The notes under the pieces are model-generated. The model searched no databases. It was not told the DNA's origin and saw nothing but the letters and a program-made list of their open reading frames with translations. Positions 1 through 8,368 of a DNA stretch of 64,000 bases are shown here, in pieces (position 1 is the first letter of the stretch; each line of letters begins with the position of its first letter). A program made the position numbers and the translations under genes. This DNA is from Anditalea andensis (GTDB lineage: Bacteria > Bacteroidota > Bacteroidia > Cytophagales > Cyclobacteriaceae). Location: positions 787,044 to 851,043 of the forward strand of contig NZ_JMIH01000014.1 of NCBI RefSeq assembly GCF_000714815.1, written 5' to 3'.

Positions 1-213
1 AGAATTTTTTATTATTTCTGTGAAGGCAAAGATACCAATGGAATTATCAAAGCAATTCAAGGAGATTTTGATTTAAAAGAATGCTACGCCACAAAATGCT
101 GGTGGTATTCAACGCATAAATCAGATTTGAGAGAAACAGGTAAAAGGATCGGAATGAATTTTAAATGTGGTCCTTGTACCGAGAGTTGTATCCCATATAA
201 ATTTAAAGAATAG
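1..213 (+). CDS. C-terminal part of an unknown Cys-rich protein
   Basis: The frame is open from the first base to a TAG at 211-213, giving the last 70 residues of a protein whose start lies outside the window. The fragment has six cysteines, including a closely spaced C-terminal group (FKCGPCTESC), and an aromatic KCWWYS stretch. Clustered cysteines could bind a metal or form disulphides, but I do not recognise the family. It reads away from the convergent small gene at 381-644. Confidence 0.55.
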   Translation, partial: RIFYYFCEGKDTNGIIKAIQGDFDLKECYATKCWWYSTHKSDLRETGKRIGMNFKCGPCTESCIPYKFKE

Positions 214-358
214 TTAACCAAAATGGGATAATATCTTTTTTGGAAAGATTATACCAGCCACCAAATTATTTTAAAAACCATCTGACAATTCCTTATCACT
301 TGGGTTGATTTGCTTCATAAATTTGTTAGTCTTCACTTTAATAATGTATAAGCATAAA

Positions 359-378
359 AAAAGCCCCGAAGGGCTTTT
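359..378 (-). terminator. Rho-independent terminator of the 381-644 gene
   Basis: Read on the minus strand, a perfect 8-bp stem (AAAAGCCC/GGGCTTTT) with a 4-base TTCG loop is followed by a T run. It starts two bases after the stop codon of the 87-aa gene. A near-identical hairpin follows the broken copy of the same gene near 52.45 kb. Confidence 0.85.
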
Positions 379-380
379 AT

Positions 381-644
381 CTACTTTTTAGGATCTTTTT
401 TCTTTTTACCTGATCCTTTTGGTGCAGGGACTTTTTTGCTGATGTAGGCAGTATGGGTTTTGCCGTATTGGTCAGCTTCTTTGAGCGCCGCTACTTCGAA
501 GACCATAAATTCGTGACCTTCATAATCCACCAGGTGGCTCTTGATTATTTCCTCTAGAGTTTCTCTGGAAATGGATACCCTGATGATATCGAGGTCTTTT
601 ACTTTGATTCCTTTTCCGATGTAATTTTTTTCAAACGTTGCCAT
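381..644 (-). CDS. Small basic-tailed protein, 87 aa, intact copy of a repeated family
   Basis: I do not recognise a named family. The protein starts MATFEKNYIGKG, has a central segment with a predicted alpha/beta pattern (KVKDLDIIRVSI, then LVDYEGHEFMVFEVAAL), and ends in a Lys-rich tail (GSGKKKKDPKK). No signal peptide or membrane segment is visible, so it is probably cytoplasmic. Its own terminator lies two bases past the stop. Two damaged relatives occur in this window on the same strand: an N-terminal piece at 15976-16132 and a C-terminal piece at 52473-52622. A short gene present three times, twice broken, suggests a mobile-DNA-associated or frequently duplicated gene. Confidence 0.75.
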   Translation of the reverse strand: MATFEKNYIGKGIKVKDLDIIRVSISRETLEEIIKSHLVDYEGHEFMVFEVAALKEADQYGKTHTAYISKKVPAPKGSGKKKKDPKK

Positions 645-954
645 TGTGTTTTTTTGTTTAAGGTTGAAATTTGATTATGCCCAAGAAACTGGTGAGTGCA
701 TGGACACAAAAGACAAGGGCCATAAAATAAAATTTGTGGAAGGCTTCCTCTGGAAAACCCAAATTTTTTAGATGGGCGTAGCATACCCTTGGCATGTGAA
801 CAGCAGCCACCATCTTTGCATAGATCATAGTTTCATGAGCTAGAACAGAAATAGAAAATGGCGCTAAAAATTTTCGGTAAGGGAATAAATATATGATATT
901 AATAGAGATACCAATTAAAGATTATGATGGAAAATAAAACACCTTGTTGAAGGT
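645..954. other. 310-bp stretch without a supported gene
   Basis: It lies between the 87-aa gene and the left end of the IS21 element. Short open frames occur on both strands, but none is longer than about 60 codons with recognisable content. The part next to 644 should hold the promoter of the 87-aa gene; I could not assign boxes with confidence. Confidence 0.4.
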
Positions 955-1068
955 TGTCTAAAACGGACGTCACTGGGCCAGTGTTTACGCTGATACCGGG
1001 CCAGCCATTCCGGGAATCAACGGGCCAAAAATCAGTCGCTGATTACGGAGGTCATTGGGCCACTTTCC
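955..1068. repeat. IS21 left end with repeated GGGCCA sites
   Basis: Four GGGCCA motifs are seen near 974, 998, 1022 and 1056. The last, GGGCCACTTTCC, matches the reverse complement of the innermost right-end repeat at 3459-3470. Such repeats are the presumed transposase binding sites. Confidence 0.8.
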
Positions 1069-1109
1069 ATGAAAATTATTAGCCTTGTAGTTTACCAAAA
1101 ACAAGCTAT

Positions 1110-2648
1110 ATGGCAGGACAAAGAATAGATATCATGGAATTAAGAAGTTTGATAACATTCAAGCAAAAAGGCCTGAGTAACCGTAAGATTGCCGCCCTTA
1201 TGGGCATCAACCGGAATACCGTAGACGAGTATATCAAGCGGTTCAGTGAACTGGGGTTGGGGTATGGGAAGCTCCTTACCCTTGACGGAAAGGACCTTGC
1301 GGAGCTTTTCACCCAAAACAGCCAGAAGGAAAAGGAGCGGTACGAACAGCTTTCCGGACAGTTCCCTTACTTCCAGAAAGAGATGAAAAAGCCCGGCTGC
1401 ACCCTTCAGGAACTCTGGAATGAATATATCGAAAAATGCCCCGGGGGCTATAAATACAGCCAGTTTACCTGGCATTACAGGCAATGGAGCAAACGCCACC
1501 ATGTCAGCGGCAAACTGACCCACCGGGCAGGTGAGAAGCTTTTTGTGGACTTTTGCGGCAAGAAACCCTTTTATGTAAACCGGGAGACCGGTGAGCAGAT
1601 AGAAGTAGAGGTTTTTGTGGGTATTTTGCCCTGTAGCCAATACACATACATAAGGGCCGTGGCCAGCCAAAAACGTGAAGATTTTATCAGCTGCCTTGTC
1701 CATTGCCTCGGCTGGATAGGCGGTGTCCCATATGCGGTAATACCTGACAACCTGAAGTCGGCGGTAACCAAAAGCTCAAAATATGCCCCCATACTCAACA
1801 AGACCTTTGCCGATTTTGGGCAGCATTATGGCTGTGCACTGGATCCAACACGCCCTTATTCAGCTCAGGATAAGGCGCTTGTAGAGCGGACGGTGACCAT
1901 TGTCTATCAACGGATATACTATCCTTTAAGCAAACATACCTTTTTCAGTCCGGCCGATCTCAACAATGCCATTGCCGACAGATTGGAAGAGTTCAACGAT
2001 TACCTGTTCAGCCACGGAGAGAGCAGCAGAAGGAGTCAGTTCATCGATATTGAGAAAGAGTTCCTGCAACCGCTGCCAAGGGGCATTTACAGTATCAGGA
2101 ACTACAAAAAGGCCACCGTCCAGAAAAGCTCCCACGTCTACTTTGGTGAGGACAAGAACTATTATAGCTGTCCCCACCGCTATATCGGTATGTCCGTGGA
2201 ACTGCAGTACAACGGGGACATAGTGGAGATCTTCCACCGGCAGGAAAGGATAGCTTTCCATAAAAGAAGCTTCAAAGCCGGCCACTACATCACCGTCGGC
2301 GACCACATGCCGAGCAGCCACCAATACTACAAAGAGTGGAGCCCCGAGTTTTTTCAACGCAGGGCCGGTAAGATCGGCCCACACACAGGGGAATACATCG
2401 GCAGGCTGATCGGGCAGTATGACTACCCTGAAATCGGCTACAAGCAGGCCCAGGGTATCCTTGCCTTTTTGAAAAGCTATGAACCGGAACGCATTGAAAG
2501 CGCCTGTAAAAGGGCCCTGCGGTTCGAAAAAGCCTCATACCATACCCTTGAACGGGTACTGCAGAACAAAATGGATATGGAGGAGATCCCCTTTCCCGAA
2601 GACCACCTGACCCCTGATCACAAAAACATCAGGGGGATTTACAGCTAA
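1110..2648 (+). CDS. istA: IS21-family transposase IstA, 512 aa
   Basis: This is the DDE transposase that cuts and joins the element ends. An N-terminal helix-turn-helix (about residues 20-45, GLSNRKIAALMGINRNTV) precedes an rve-type catalytic core. The candidate triad is Asp147 (FVDFCG), Asp213 (VIPDNLK) and Glu259 (AQDKALVERT). The C-terminal part carries the beta-rich domain typical of IstA (SSHVYFGEDKNYYSCP). Length is normal and no frame disruption is seen, so it is likely functional. The ATG at 1110 follows the terminal repeats, and istB starts 48 bp after the stop. A truncated relative of this protein lies at 9270-9919. Confidence 0.95.
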   Translation: MAGQRIDIMELRSLITFKQKGLSNRKIAALMGINRNTVDEYIKRFSELGLGYGKLLTLDGKDLAELFTQNSQKEKERYEQLSGQFPYFQKEMKKPGCTLQELWNEYIEKCPGGYKYSQFTWHYRQWSKRHHVSGKLTHRAGEKLFVDFCGKKPFYVNRETGEQIEVEVFVGILPCSQYTYIRAVASQKREDFISCLVHCLGWIGGVPYAVIPDNLKSAVTKSSKYAPILNKTFADFGQHYGCALDPTRPYSAQDKALVERTVTIVYQRIYYPLSKHTFFSPADLNNAIADRLEEFNDYLFSHGESSRRSQFIDIEKEFLQPLPRGIYSIRNYKKATVQKSSHVYFGEDKNYYSCPHRYIGMSVELQYNGDIVEIFHRQERIAFHKRSFKAGHYITVGDHMPSSHQYYKEWSPEFFQRRAGKIGPHTGEYIGRLIGQYDYPEIGYKQAQGILAFLKSYEPERIESACKRALRFEKASYHTLERVLQNKMDMEEIPFPEDHLTPDHKNIRGIYS

Positions 2649-2696
2649 GCGCCTTTCACCCACATATATTAAATTAAAAACCAATCCATATACACT

Positions 2697-3434
2697 ATGA
2701 ACGAATACAACACAATCGAAAAAATGAAACAGATGCGCATGGGGGCCATGGCCGAACTTTACCACAAACGGCTCACCGAAAACCTTTACAAAGAGTTTTC
2801 TGCCGATGAGCTGTTGACCTTTTTGGTCGACAGCGAATGGGAACAAAGGCAGAACAGGACAATTGACAACCTTATCCGCCAGGCCGGTTTCAAGCAGGCC
2901 TCCGCCGCCACTGATATCGACTACCATGCCACACGTAATCTGGACAGGTCGGTGTTTGAAAGGCTTTTGGGGCTTGGCTTCATCCGCAACCGGGAGAATA
3001 TCATTGTTACAGGGGCCACCGGGTGCGGTAAAAGCCATCTTTGCCAGAGTCTCGGGGTAAAGGCATGCCAGTTCGGTTACAAAACGCTCTATTACAATAC
3101 CTCGAGGTTTTTTGACACGGTCAGGCTTGCAAAGCTGGAGGGCACCTATCACAAGCTGCTAAAAAAGCTGGAAAAAACCCCGGTATTGATCCTGGATGAC
3201 TTTGGCCTGGCACCCATGGACATCCAGGCCAGGCATGCCCTGATGGACGTAATGGAGGACAGGTACGGGAAAAGCTCTACCATCATAGCCTCCCAGATCC
3301 CGGTGGCCCAATGGCATGCGACAATAGGGGATAATAGCATCGCAGATGCAGTACTCGATAGGGTCGTATACTCCTCACACAGGATAACTTTGGAGGGCGA
3401 ATCCATGCGTAAGAAAAAAAAGTTGGACATTTAA
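2697..3434 (+). CDS. istB: IS21-family ATPase helper IstB, 245 aa
   Basis: This is an AAA+ ATPase related to DnaC that selects target DNA and stimulates IstA. The Walker A motif is GATGCGKS (residues 106-113) and Walker B is LILDDFG (164-170). An arginine-containing segment follows (IADAVLDRVVYSSHRI). Length is normal for IstB. It is downstream of istA in the same element and presumably cotranscribed. The Lys-rich end (MRKKKKLDI) stops about 25 bp before the right-end repeats. Confidence 0.95.
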   Translation: MNEYNTIEKMKQMRMGAMAELYHKRLTENLYKEFSADELLTFLVDSEWEQRQNRTIDNLIRQAGFKQASAATDIDYHATRNLDRSVFERLLGLGFIRNRENIIVTGATGCGKSHLCQSLGVKACQFGYKTLYYNTSRFFDTVRLAKLEGTYHKLLKKLEKTPVLILDDFGLAPMDIQARHALMDVMEDRYGKSSTIIASQIPVAQWHATIGDNSIADAVLDRVVYSSHRITLEGESMRKKKKLDI

Positions 3435-3458
3435 AATTAAATCCTATAATTGCACATG

Positions 3459-3536
3459 GAAAGTGGCCCAGTGATTCCCGTAATGACTGGCCCAGCATAC
3501 TCCGTAAACACTGGCCCACCATCGCCGTAATAGACA
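3459..3536. repeat. IS21 right end with repeated TGGCCC sites
   Basis: Three TGGCCCA motifs are spaced about 24 bp apart. The reverse complement aligns with the left end over most of its length, including TGTCTA at the tip. Confidence 0.8.
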
Positions 3537-3777
3537 TTACTTATGCTGAACTCCAATAAGACTTTCCAGTGTTTGATCCATTTTATAAAAGGCTTTTGAT
3601 AGAAATCGAATTAAAAAACAGGTATGGGTCCTGTATTTCTTCATATTGTTGAGTGATCTTAACCAATTTCCGGATGTCTGCACTTTATATCTGAGTGGTC
3701 AGGGCTTACAGAATGTTGATTGTTAAGGGTTTAATAAAGGATTCACTATTCGCTTTAGAACGTTTTGCTGTAAAAAT

Positions 3778-5052
3778 CTATGGTTCAATGATTTCACATT
3801 GCGCTGATAAGCTTTCCATAAAATTTTTAAATTCACCTCTGTAATGACATTTTAAAACTGCCAGTTTGAAATAAGTCTTAGCAAAAAAGGAAATAAGCAA
3901 ATAGTCGTTGAAGTCCCCCAAAAGGTATATTTTTAACCAATTGTCTTTGGGCCTAATAAAAAAGGCTAGGTTTGGATACTCGGGGGCTTGCAATTTCCCG
4001 TTGATCCTAAAAAGTAATTCTATTTGGTAATATTCTCCTTTATCAATTTTTCTAATAGCCAGTTGTGGTACTTCATTCTTAAATTCACATGGCTTCATCC
4101 AAGATCGGCTTGGTTTTCCCTTAACATTTACCATTCCCCAAGTATGAAAAAAATAAGTATGTTTTTGGGAAAGGATGAGTTCATATGCTTCATGCCATAG
4201 TTTAAAAAGTTGCTTTCCTTTATCAATAACGTCTTCCTTGAATTTAAACCTACACAGACTTGTATTTTTTATCGGAGCCAATTCCCGCATTTTAAAGCAG
4301 ATTTTAGAGAGCTCATTTTGTTTTTGACTCAAAGTTAAATTATCCATGTCGCTTTCATCGTTATGGAAAGAAGTAAAAGATTTTATATTTTTCCTGTCTT
4401 TAGAAAGTATGCCATGGAAGGGTACTAAAAATGGATAATGATTGGAATGAAAAGACTCCAAATTAGTATCTGCCAGGCAAAATCCTACGGCATAGTCAGT
4501 ATGGGGAAGGTCTTCTATAAAGATTTTGTTGTTAGTTTTAGCTATGGGTACTTTCCCGTCATTTTTTAAGTGAAGCAAAGGATCACCAGGCTTGTAGAAG
4601 GTGGGATATTTTGGCTTCAATTCTATATCTAACCCTCTCCTATCATTGATGATTTTCAAATATTTACTTCTTCCTGTATTAGAATCAAAAAAATCAGGCC
4701 AATAATATTCCTCAAAACAAACTTTCCTATCATATCTCATCCTATCCAGCAAAGTAAAATAGGCATACCGGCTTAGGTAGTTTTGATCTGTATCAAAATT
4801 ACAGCTGACCAGCAGTTCCTTCTCAGTTACTTTTAAATAAACAAGCATTTTTGGTTCATCCTGAAGCTTGACAGATAGGGTAAGTATTTCATTTCTAAAG
4901 TGTAATTTTTTTGTTTCAATACGATAATGAGAAAGAGGTTTCCTATATTTTGAATGGGCATTGAGGGTTTCTTCCAGAAGGCAAAATGTGCCTATTTCCA
5001 ATGGCAGTCTATAATATGTTTTTGCTTCCAGCGGTTGTGTCTGATTTTCCAT
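3778..5052 (-). CDS. Unknown protein, 424 aa
   Basis: I do not recognise this protein. It has no signal peptide or membrane segment and is rich in aromatic and basic residues, with many Phe/Tyr/Trp-containing beta-like strands (KTYYRLPLEIGTFCLL near the N terminus, HTYFFHTWGMVNVKG near residue 305). The N-terminal two thirds look beta-rich, then a Lys-rich helical stretch (residues about 245-300), then another beta-rich part. The start ATG at 5052 is 59 bp downstream of the 87-aa gene at 5112-5375 on the same strand, so the two probably form an operon. It lies between an IS21 element and an HTH gene, so it could be accessory cargo. Confidence 0.8.
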   Translation of the reverse strand: MENQTQPLEAKTYYRLPLEIGTFCLLEETLNAHSKYRKPLSHYRIETKKLHFRNEILTLSVKLQDEPKMLVYLKVTEKELLVSCNFDTDQNYLSRYAYFTLLDRMRYDRKVCFEEYYWPDFFDSNTGRSKYLKIINDRRGLDIELKPKYPTFYKPGDPLLHLKNDGKVPIAKTNNKIFIEDLPHTDYAVGFCLADTNLESFHSNHYPFLVPFHGILSKDRKNIKSFTSFHNDESDMDNLTLSQKQNELSKICFKMRELAPIKNTSLCRFKFKEDVIDKGKQLFKLWHEAYELILSQKHTYFFHTWGMVNVKGKPSRSWMKPCEFKNEVPQLAIRKIDKGEYYQIELLFRINGKLQAPEYPNLAFFIRPKDNWLKIYLLGDFNDYLLISFFAKTYFKLAVLKCHYRGEFKNFMESLSAQCEIIEP

Positions 5053-5111
5053 GTTTTTTAGTATTTAAAGTTTAAGTCTTTATTCAGAAATCTTTACTGC
5101 TGCCAGTGCTT

Positions 5112-5375
5112 TTATTTTTTCCTATACATGGGTTCTACACAATGAAATAAAGCAGGAAACCTTTTCATATAGCGCTTATGCATCATTTTGGGATACAGAA
5201 AATGTTGCAGGGTATGTTTGCCAAAAGAAATGATCCTAATAGGTTGATATTTCCCATCCAACTGCTGCAGCATGCTTTTGAAGTGATCTGCTGCAGCATG
5301 TCCGGATATTGAGCCTGAAACTTCCATAGGGGTAAATATTATATTTTTTAAATACCTATCCACGGGATGGAACAT
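5112..5375 (-). CDS. Unknown small protein, 87 aa, upstream of the 424-aa gene
   Basis: This is a short basic protein starting MFHPVDRYLKNIIF and ending in an Arg/Lys/His-rich helix-like tail (KMMHKRYMKRFPALFHC...MYRKK). No family is recognised and no export signal is seen. The open frame, the codon usage and its position 59 bp ahead of a long gene on the same strand support it as real. The high positive charge would fit nucleic-acid binding, but that is inference only. Confidence 0.55.
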   Translation of the reverse strand: MFHPVDRYLKNIIFTPMEVSGSISGHAAADHFKSMLQQLDGKYQPIRIISFGKHTLQHFLYPKMMHKRYMKRFPALFHCVEPMYRKK

Positions 5376-5541
5376 CGATCAAGTTATGCGCTTGAATTGT
5401 GAGTAGGAATTTTAACTTAGGCCCATGAATCAGGTGGTTTATTGTTGAAGCAAATTCATAATTTTCGCCGGGATGAACTATTCCATATTTGGATATTCTA
5501 GGCAATGAAGGGAATAAATTATTCTTGCTGATTTACATTCC

Positions 5542-5563
5542 ATTTCCCGGTGCTAGGGGAAAT
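5542..5563. promoter_or_regulatory. Inverted repeat upstream of the HTH gene, candidate operator
   Basis: ATTTCCC and GGGGAAAT flank a short spacer about 80 bp before the ATG of the HTH gene. A related CCC/GGG element lies upstream of the paralogous HTH gene at 54749-54766. Autoregulatory binding is inferred from position and symmetry only. Confidence 0.3.
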
Positions 5564-5640
5564 TGAGCAACAGAAAATCATTCTATTTGCCAATAATTTG
5601 GGGATAAATGGTTAATTTGCCTTATACAATATATTAGACT

Positions 5641-6051
5641 ATGAACGAAAAAATCCATCACGGCAGAAATATCAAACGCTTTAGGGAAATGATGGGGATC
5701 AAGCAGGAAGTTCTGGCTTTCGAGCTTGGTGAAGACTGGTCCCAAAAGAAAATCAGCCTACTTGAGCAAAAAGAAGAAATTGAGGATGAAATATTAAATC
5801 AGGTGGCGGAGATTTTAAAAGTGCCTGCTGAGGCGATTAAAAATTTTAATGAAGAAAAAGTTGTAAATATTATTTCCAATTCATTTACTTCTCACGATAA
5901 TGCAACAGGCTTAATTTACAATCACAATCCAACTTTCAATCCCATTGATAAGTTGATTGAATCATTGGAAGATAACAAAAAGCTTTATGAGCGATTGCTG
6001 GAATCCGAAAAGGAGAAAGTAGAACTTTTGAAAAAGATGTTAGACAAATAA
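5641..6051 (+). CDS. Small XRE-type HTH regulator, 136 aa
   Basis: Residues about 8-62 form a helix-turn-helix of the Cro/C1 kind (GRNIKRFREMMGIKQEVLAFEL, then a recognition-helix region ending in ISLLEQKEEI). The rest is a charged helical tail (SLEDNKKLYERLLESEKEKVELLKKML) likely to form a coiled coil for dimerisation. A clear paralogue is encoded at 54909-55334, identical over the GEDWSQKKISLLEQ segment. ATG at 5641 is the natural start. It is divergent from the 5112-5375 gene with 265 bp between them, and an inverted repeat sits about 80 bp upstream, so it may control that divergent operon or itself. Confidence 0.85.
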   Translation: MNEKIHHGRNIKRFREMMGIKQEVLAFELGEDWSQKKISLLEQKEEIEDEILNQVAEILKVPAEAIKNFNEEKVVNIISNSFTSHDNATGLIYNHNPTFNPIDKLIESLEDNKKLYERLLESEKEKVELLKKMLDK

Positions 6052-6194
6052 GCTTAAGGCATAGTTAGGATATGCTTCTGGTAGTCCCTTATTAAATAGC
6101 CCTTTCGTAAATATTAATTATGTAGATTTTCTAAATCAGAAAACCATTGCTTAACAAAAAAATATAAATACGGAATCAGTATGATTACAAAATT

Positions 6195-6481
6195 ATGGAT
6201 AATGAAGAATTTAAGGATGGATTCAATAACTCAAATAACCACATTCATAAAACACACTTTTTGAAAACTGGCCTTAAATTATTCCAGCATCCTCGGAGGT
6301 ATGCCTCCCTATTATCGGGAAAAGGGGGCTAATTCATGAAATTGTTGCTTATGTTAGTAAGAATAATTTTGGTTCTGATAAAATAGCAAAACAATTTATG
6401 ACCTTTGACAATGAATTTTATTCGGAAAAAGATAAATGGATAGAATTTGTTTATCGCCAAAAGAGAGATAACTGGCTATAA
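6195..6481 (+). pseudogene. Remnant of an unknown small gene
   Basis: An ATG frame at 6195-6333 (MDNEEFKDGFNN...) ends in a stop. A second frame at 6338-6481 reads EIVAYVSKNNFGSDKIAKQF and ends VYRQKRDNWL. The second piece is protein-like in composition but has no start codon, so the two may be halves of one frameshifted gene. The family is not recognised. Confidence is low because neither part is long. Confidence 0.3.
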
Positions 6482-6545
6482 TACGAGGCTAAAAATACTG
6501 ACGATTTTGCCGTTAATTGTAATTTTATTTCTTTTTGTTAGCTTT

Positions 6546-6605
6546 ATCCAACGCTGAAATTTTGGGCTTTTAATCCGCCACAGTTTTTTAGCCCAACCGT
6601 TAGGC
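6546..6605 (+). other. attC-like 60-bp imperfect palindrome
   Basis: The 60-bp segment begins ATCCAAC (fits RYYYAAC) and ends GTTAGGC (fits GTTRRRY), the outer core sites of integron attC elements. It contains an internal inverted repeat TTGGGCT/AGCCCAA. It lies 30 bp before the esterase gene. The inner arms are not spaced symmetrically, so this may be a look-alike. No integron integrase is in the window. Confidence 0.3.
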
Positions 6606-6635
6606 GCAACATGAACTTATAAGATCCCTAAAATT

Positions 6636-8108
6636 ATGAAAGGTAGATATTTTTTATATGCAATCATTTTTATCGGGATAACTATTTCAATGGAATTATG
6701 GACTATTTTTGTTCATATAAAATATGGTAGTGGAGCTATCACGATGCCAACACACCTGAATTGGCTACTATTAAAATTTTCTGTTTTTCTAATAACCAAT
6801 TACTTCATTCTGTATCATTTTTACCGCCGAAGATACTGGATTAGTCTATGGGCAGGCTTGTTATATGCACTGTCCATTTCCTTTCATACGATGATGACCT
6901 ATTTGAGATTGTCAGAAATAATTCAAATTAATGGGTATGTGAATTTTGTTTTATTTTCCACTTACAGTATTGTTATCATAGAGATTTTATTTGCCATCAG
7001 TCTTATTTTCTCTAAGACTGGAAAAAATATCTGGCTGAAAACGTTGGGCATTTGCCTGGTTATCCTTAGTATTCTTACCGGATTATTTTTTTATATATTT
7101 ATCAATGATACAACTATACAAGGGTTAGATTTGGAAGAAATACTACAAGGAATTAGTATATGTAAAAGCTTAGTTCCTGTATTTTATATAATTTATTTTT
7201 ACAAAGAATTTAACTTTACCACTGCTAAGGGTGATAGCCTCTCTATCCCAAAAAGTGCCTCTCTGTATTTAGGTTCCTTGTGTCTTGGAGCCATTGTTTT
7301 TGCTATCTTCTTGGGAATGAAATGGATTAATTTAAGTTATGCTGCTGAAACATGGTCTGGTGAACAGGCGCAAATTTTCATGCCAAAAACTTTTATTGAT
7401 AAGGATGAAAAGTCTTTGAATTATCGATTGTTGGAACCTGTTGATTTTGACTCCCTACAGAGATATCCATTGGTGATATGTCTTCATGGATCCGGCGGGG
7501 AAGGATCTGACAATCTTAAACAATTTGCCGCAACATGGTCCGCAAACTACTTATCCAAACCAGAAATTAGGATAAAACATCCTTCTTATGTTTTTGTTCC
7601 ACAATGTCCTGTAGGCTACAATTGGGGAGGAATTGAAGGTTTTCCCAATATTGAAACCTTGGTTTTCGAAACCATATCCTCACTAACGGCAGAATATAAC
7701 ATAGATAAAAACAGGGTATATATAGTAGGGTATTCTATGGGAGGGTATGGAACCTGGAATTTTGTAGGTAAACATCCTGGTTTTTTTGCCGCGGCTGTTC
7801 CTATTGCAGGGGCAGGGAATCCTTCCATAACCCCTAACCTGATAGATACACCAATTTGGGCATTTCATGGAAGTGGTGATCAATTGGTGCCGGTAGAAGG
7901 TTCCCACAGTATGATTAAGGCCCTTTTAGATGCAGGCGGAAGCCCCCGTTATTCAGAATTCCCGGAAAAAGGTCATAATATAATAGCAGAACTGGAGGAA
8001 AATGCTCCCGAATTATTTGACTGGCTTTTTGATCAAAAGATTCATGGGGATAATGGGATGGATACGCTGACTTTAATGAAAAGCACTACCTTTCCATTCA
8101 CCTACTGA
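6636..8108 (+). CDS. Membrane-anchored alpha/beta-hydrolase esterase, 490 aa
   Basis: Residues 1 to about 235 carry seven or so hydrophobic segments, and the C-terminal 250 residues form an alpha/beta hydrolase related to PHB-depolymerase/prolyl-oligopeptidase-like esterases. Visible are the oxyanion region HGSGGEG, the nucleophile elbow GYSMGG, a downstream HGSGDQ with the candidate acid, and GHN for the catalytic His. The catalytic domain follows the last membrane helix, so it probably faces the periplasm. The natural substrate cannot be told. Most members of the family are soluble secreted enzymes, so the long membrane part is unusual. It appears to be a single-gene unit. Confidence 0.85.
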   Translation: MKGRYFLYAIIFIGITISMELWTIFVHIKYGSGAITMPTHLNWLLLKFSVFLITNYFILYHFYRRRYWISLWAGLLYALSISFHTMMTYLRLSEIIQINGYVNFVLFSTYSIVIIEILFAISLIFSKTGKNIWLKTLGICLVILSILTGLFFYIFINDTTIQGLDLEEILQGISICKSLVPVFYIIYFYKEFNFTTAKGDSLSIPKSASLYLGSLCLGAIVFAIFLGMKWINLSYAAETWSGEQAQIFMPKTFIDKDEKSLNYRLLEPVDFDSLQRYPLVICLHGSGGEGSDNLKQFAATWSANYLSKPEIRIKHPSYVFVPQCPVGYNWGGIEGFPNIETLVFETISSLTAEYNIDKNRVYIVGYSMGGYGTWNFVGKHPGFFAAAVPIAGAGNPSITPNLIDTPIWAFHGSGDQLVPVEGSHSMIKALLDAGGSPRYSEFPEKGHNIIAELEENAPELFDWLFDQKIHGDNGMDTLTLMKSTTFPFTY

Positions 8109-8255
8109 GGATTGAATTATTACGTTCCAGATATATTTCCATTTAAATATTCGTAAATAACATCAATAATTTGTTTTCAGGATTCTGTTATTGTCATTTT
8201 TGACTTTTTTAGCAGACCTACTTAATGTCATAGTATTAGTTATACGTAGCAAGAT

Positions 8256-8280
8256 GGTGAGTCGGAAATTCCGACTCACC
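8256..8280. repeat. Perfect 25-bp palindrome
   Basis: Twelve-base arms GGTGAGTCGGAA/TTCCGACTCACC surround a single central base. It sits between the convergent esterase gene and the Fic pseudogene. No T run follows on either strand, so it is not a standard intrinsic terminator. A bidirectional transcription stop, a protein-binding site or a REP-like element are possible. Confidence 0.6.
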
Positions 8281-8368
8281 AAAATCAAACAAATTACTAA
8301 TCTCGCCCTTTACTTCATATCGAAAACTTTTTTTCTGGTCAATATCCTAAAATGAAGAAAAATAAATA

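Larger units (their letters stand above)
955..3536 (+). mobile_element. Complete IS21-family insertion sequence (~2.58 kb)
   Basis: Two genes, istA and istB, lie in the usual order between inverted ends. The left end begins TGTCTAAAACGG and the reverse complement of the right end begins TGTCTATTACGG; both start with TG as in IS21-family elements. Inside each end the motif GGGCCA recurs at roughly 24-bp intervals with conserved neighbours (CCAGTGTTTACG, CGGGAATCA), matching the multiple terminal repeats known for IS21. Flanks GAAGGT and TTACTT do not match, so no target duplication is visible. Base composition is clearly more GC-rich than the surroundings, which suggests recent arrival. Confidence 0.9.

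Noticed and set aside
1140..1703. Long minus-strand frames inside istA and istB
   Set aside because: They lie opposite strongly conserved transposase genes and arise from their GC-rich codon pattern.
951..3544. Target site duplication of the IS21 element
   Set aside because: The bases on the two sides (GAAGGT and TTACTT) do not match; no duplication can be claimed.
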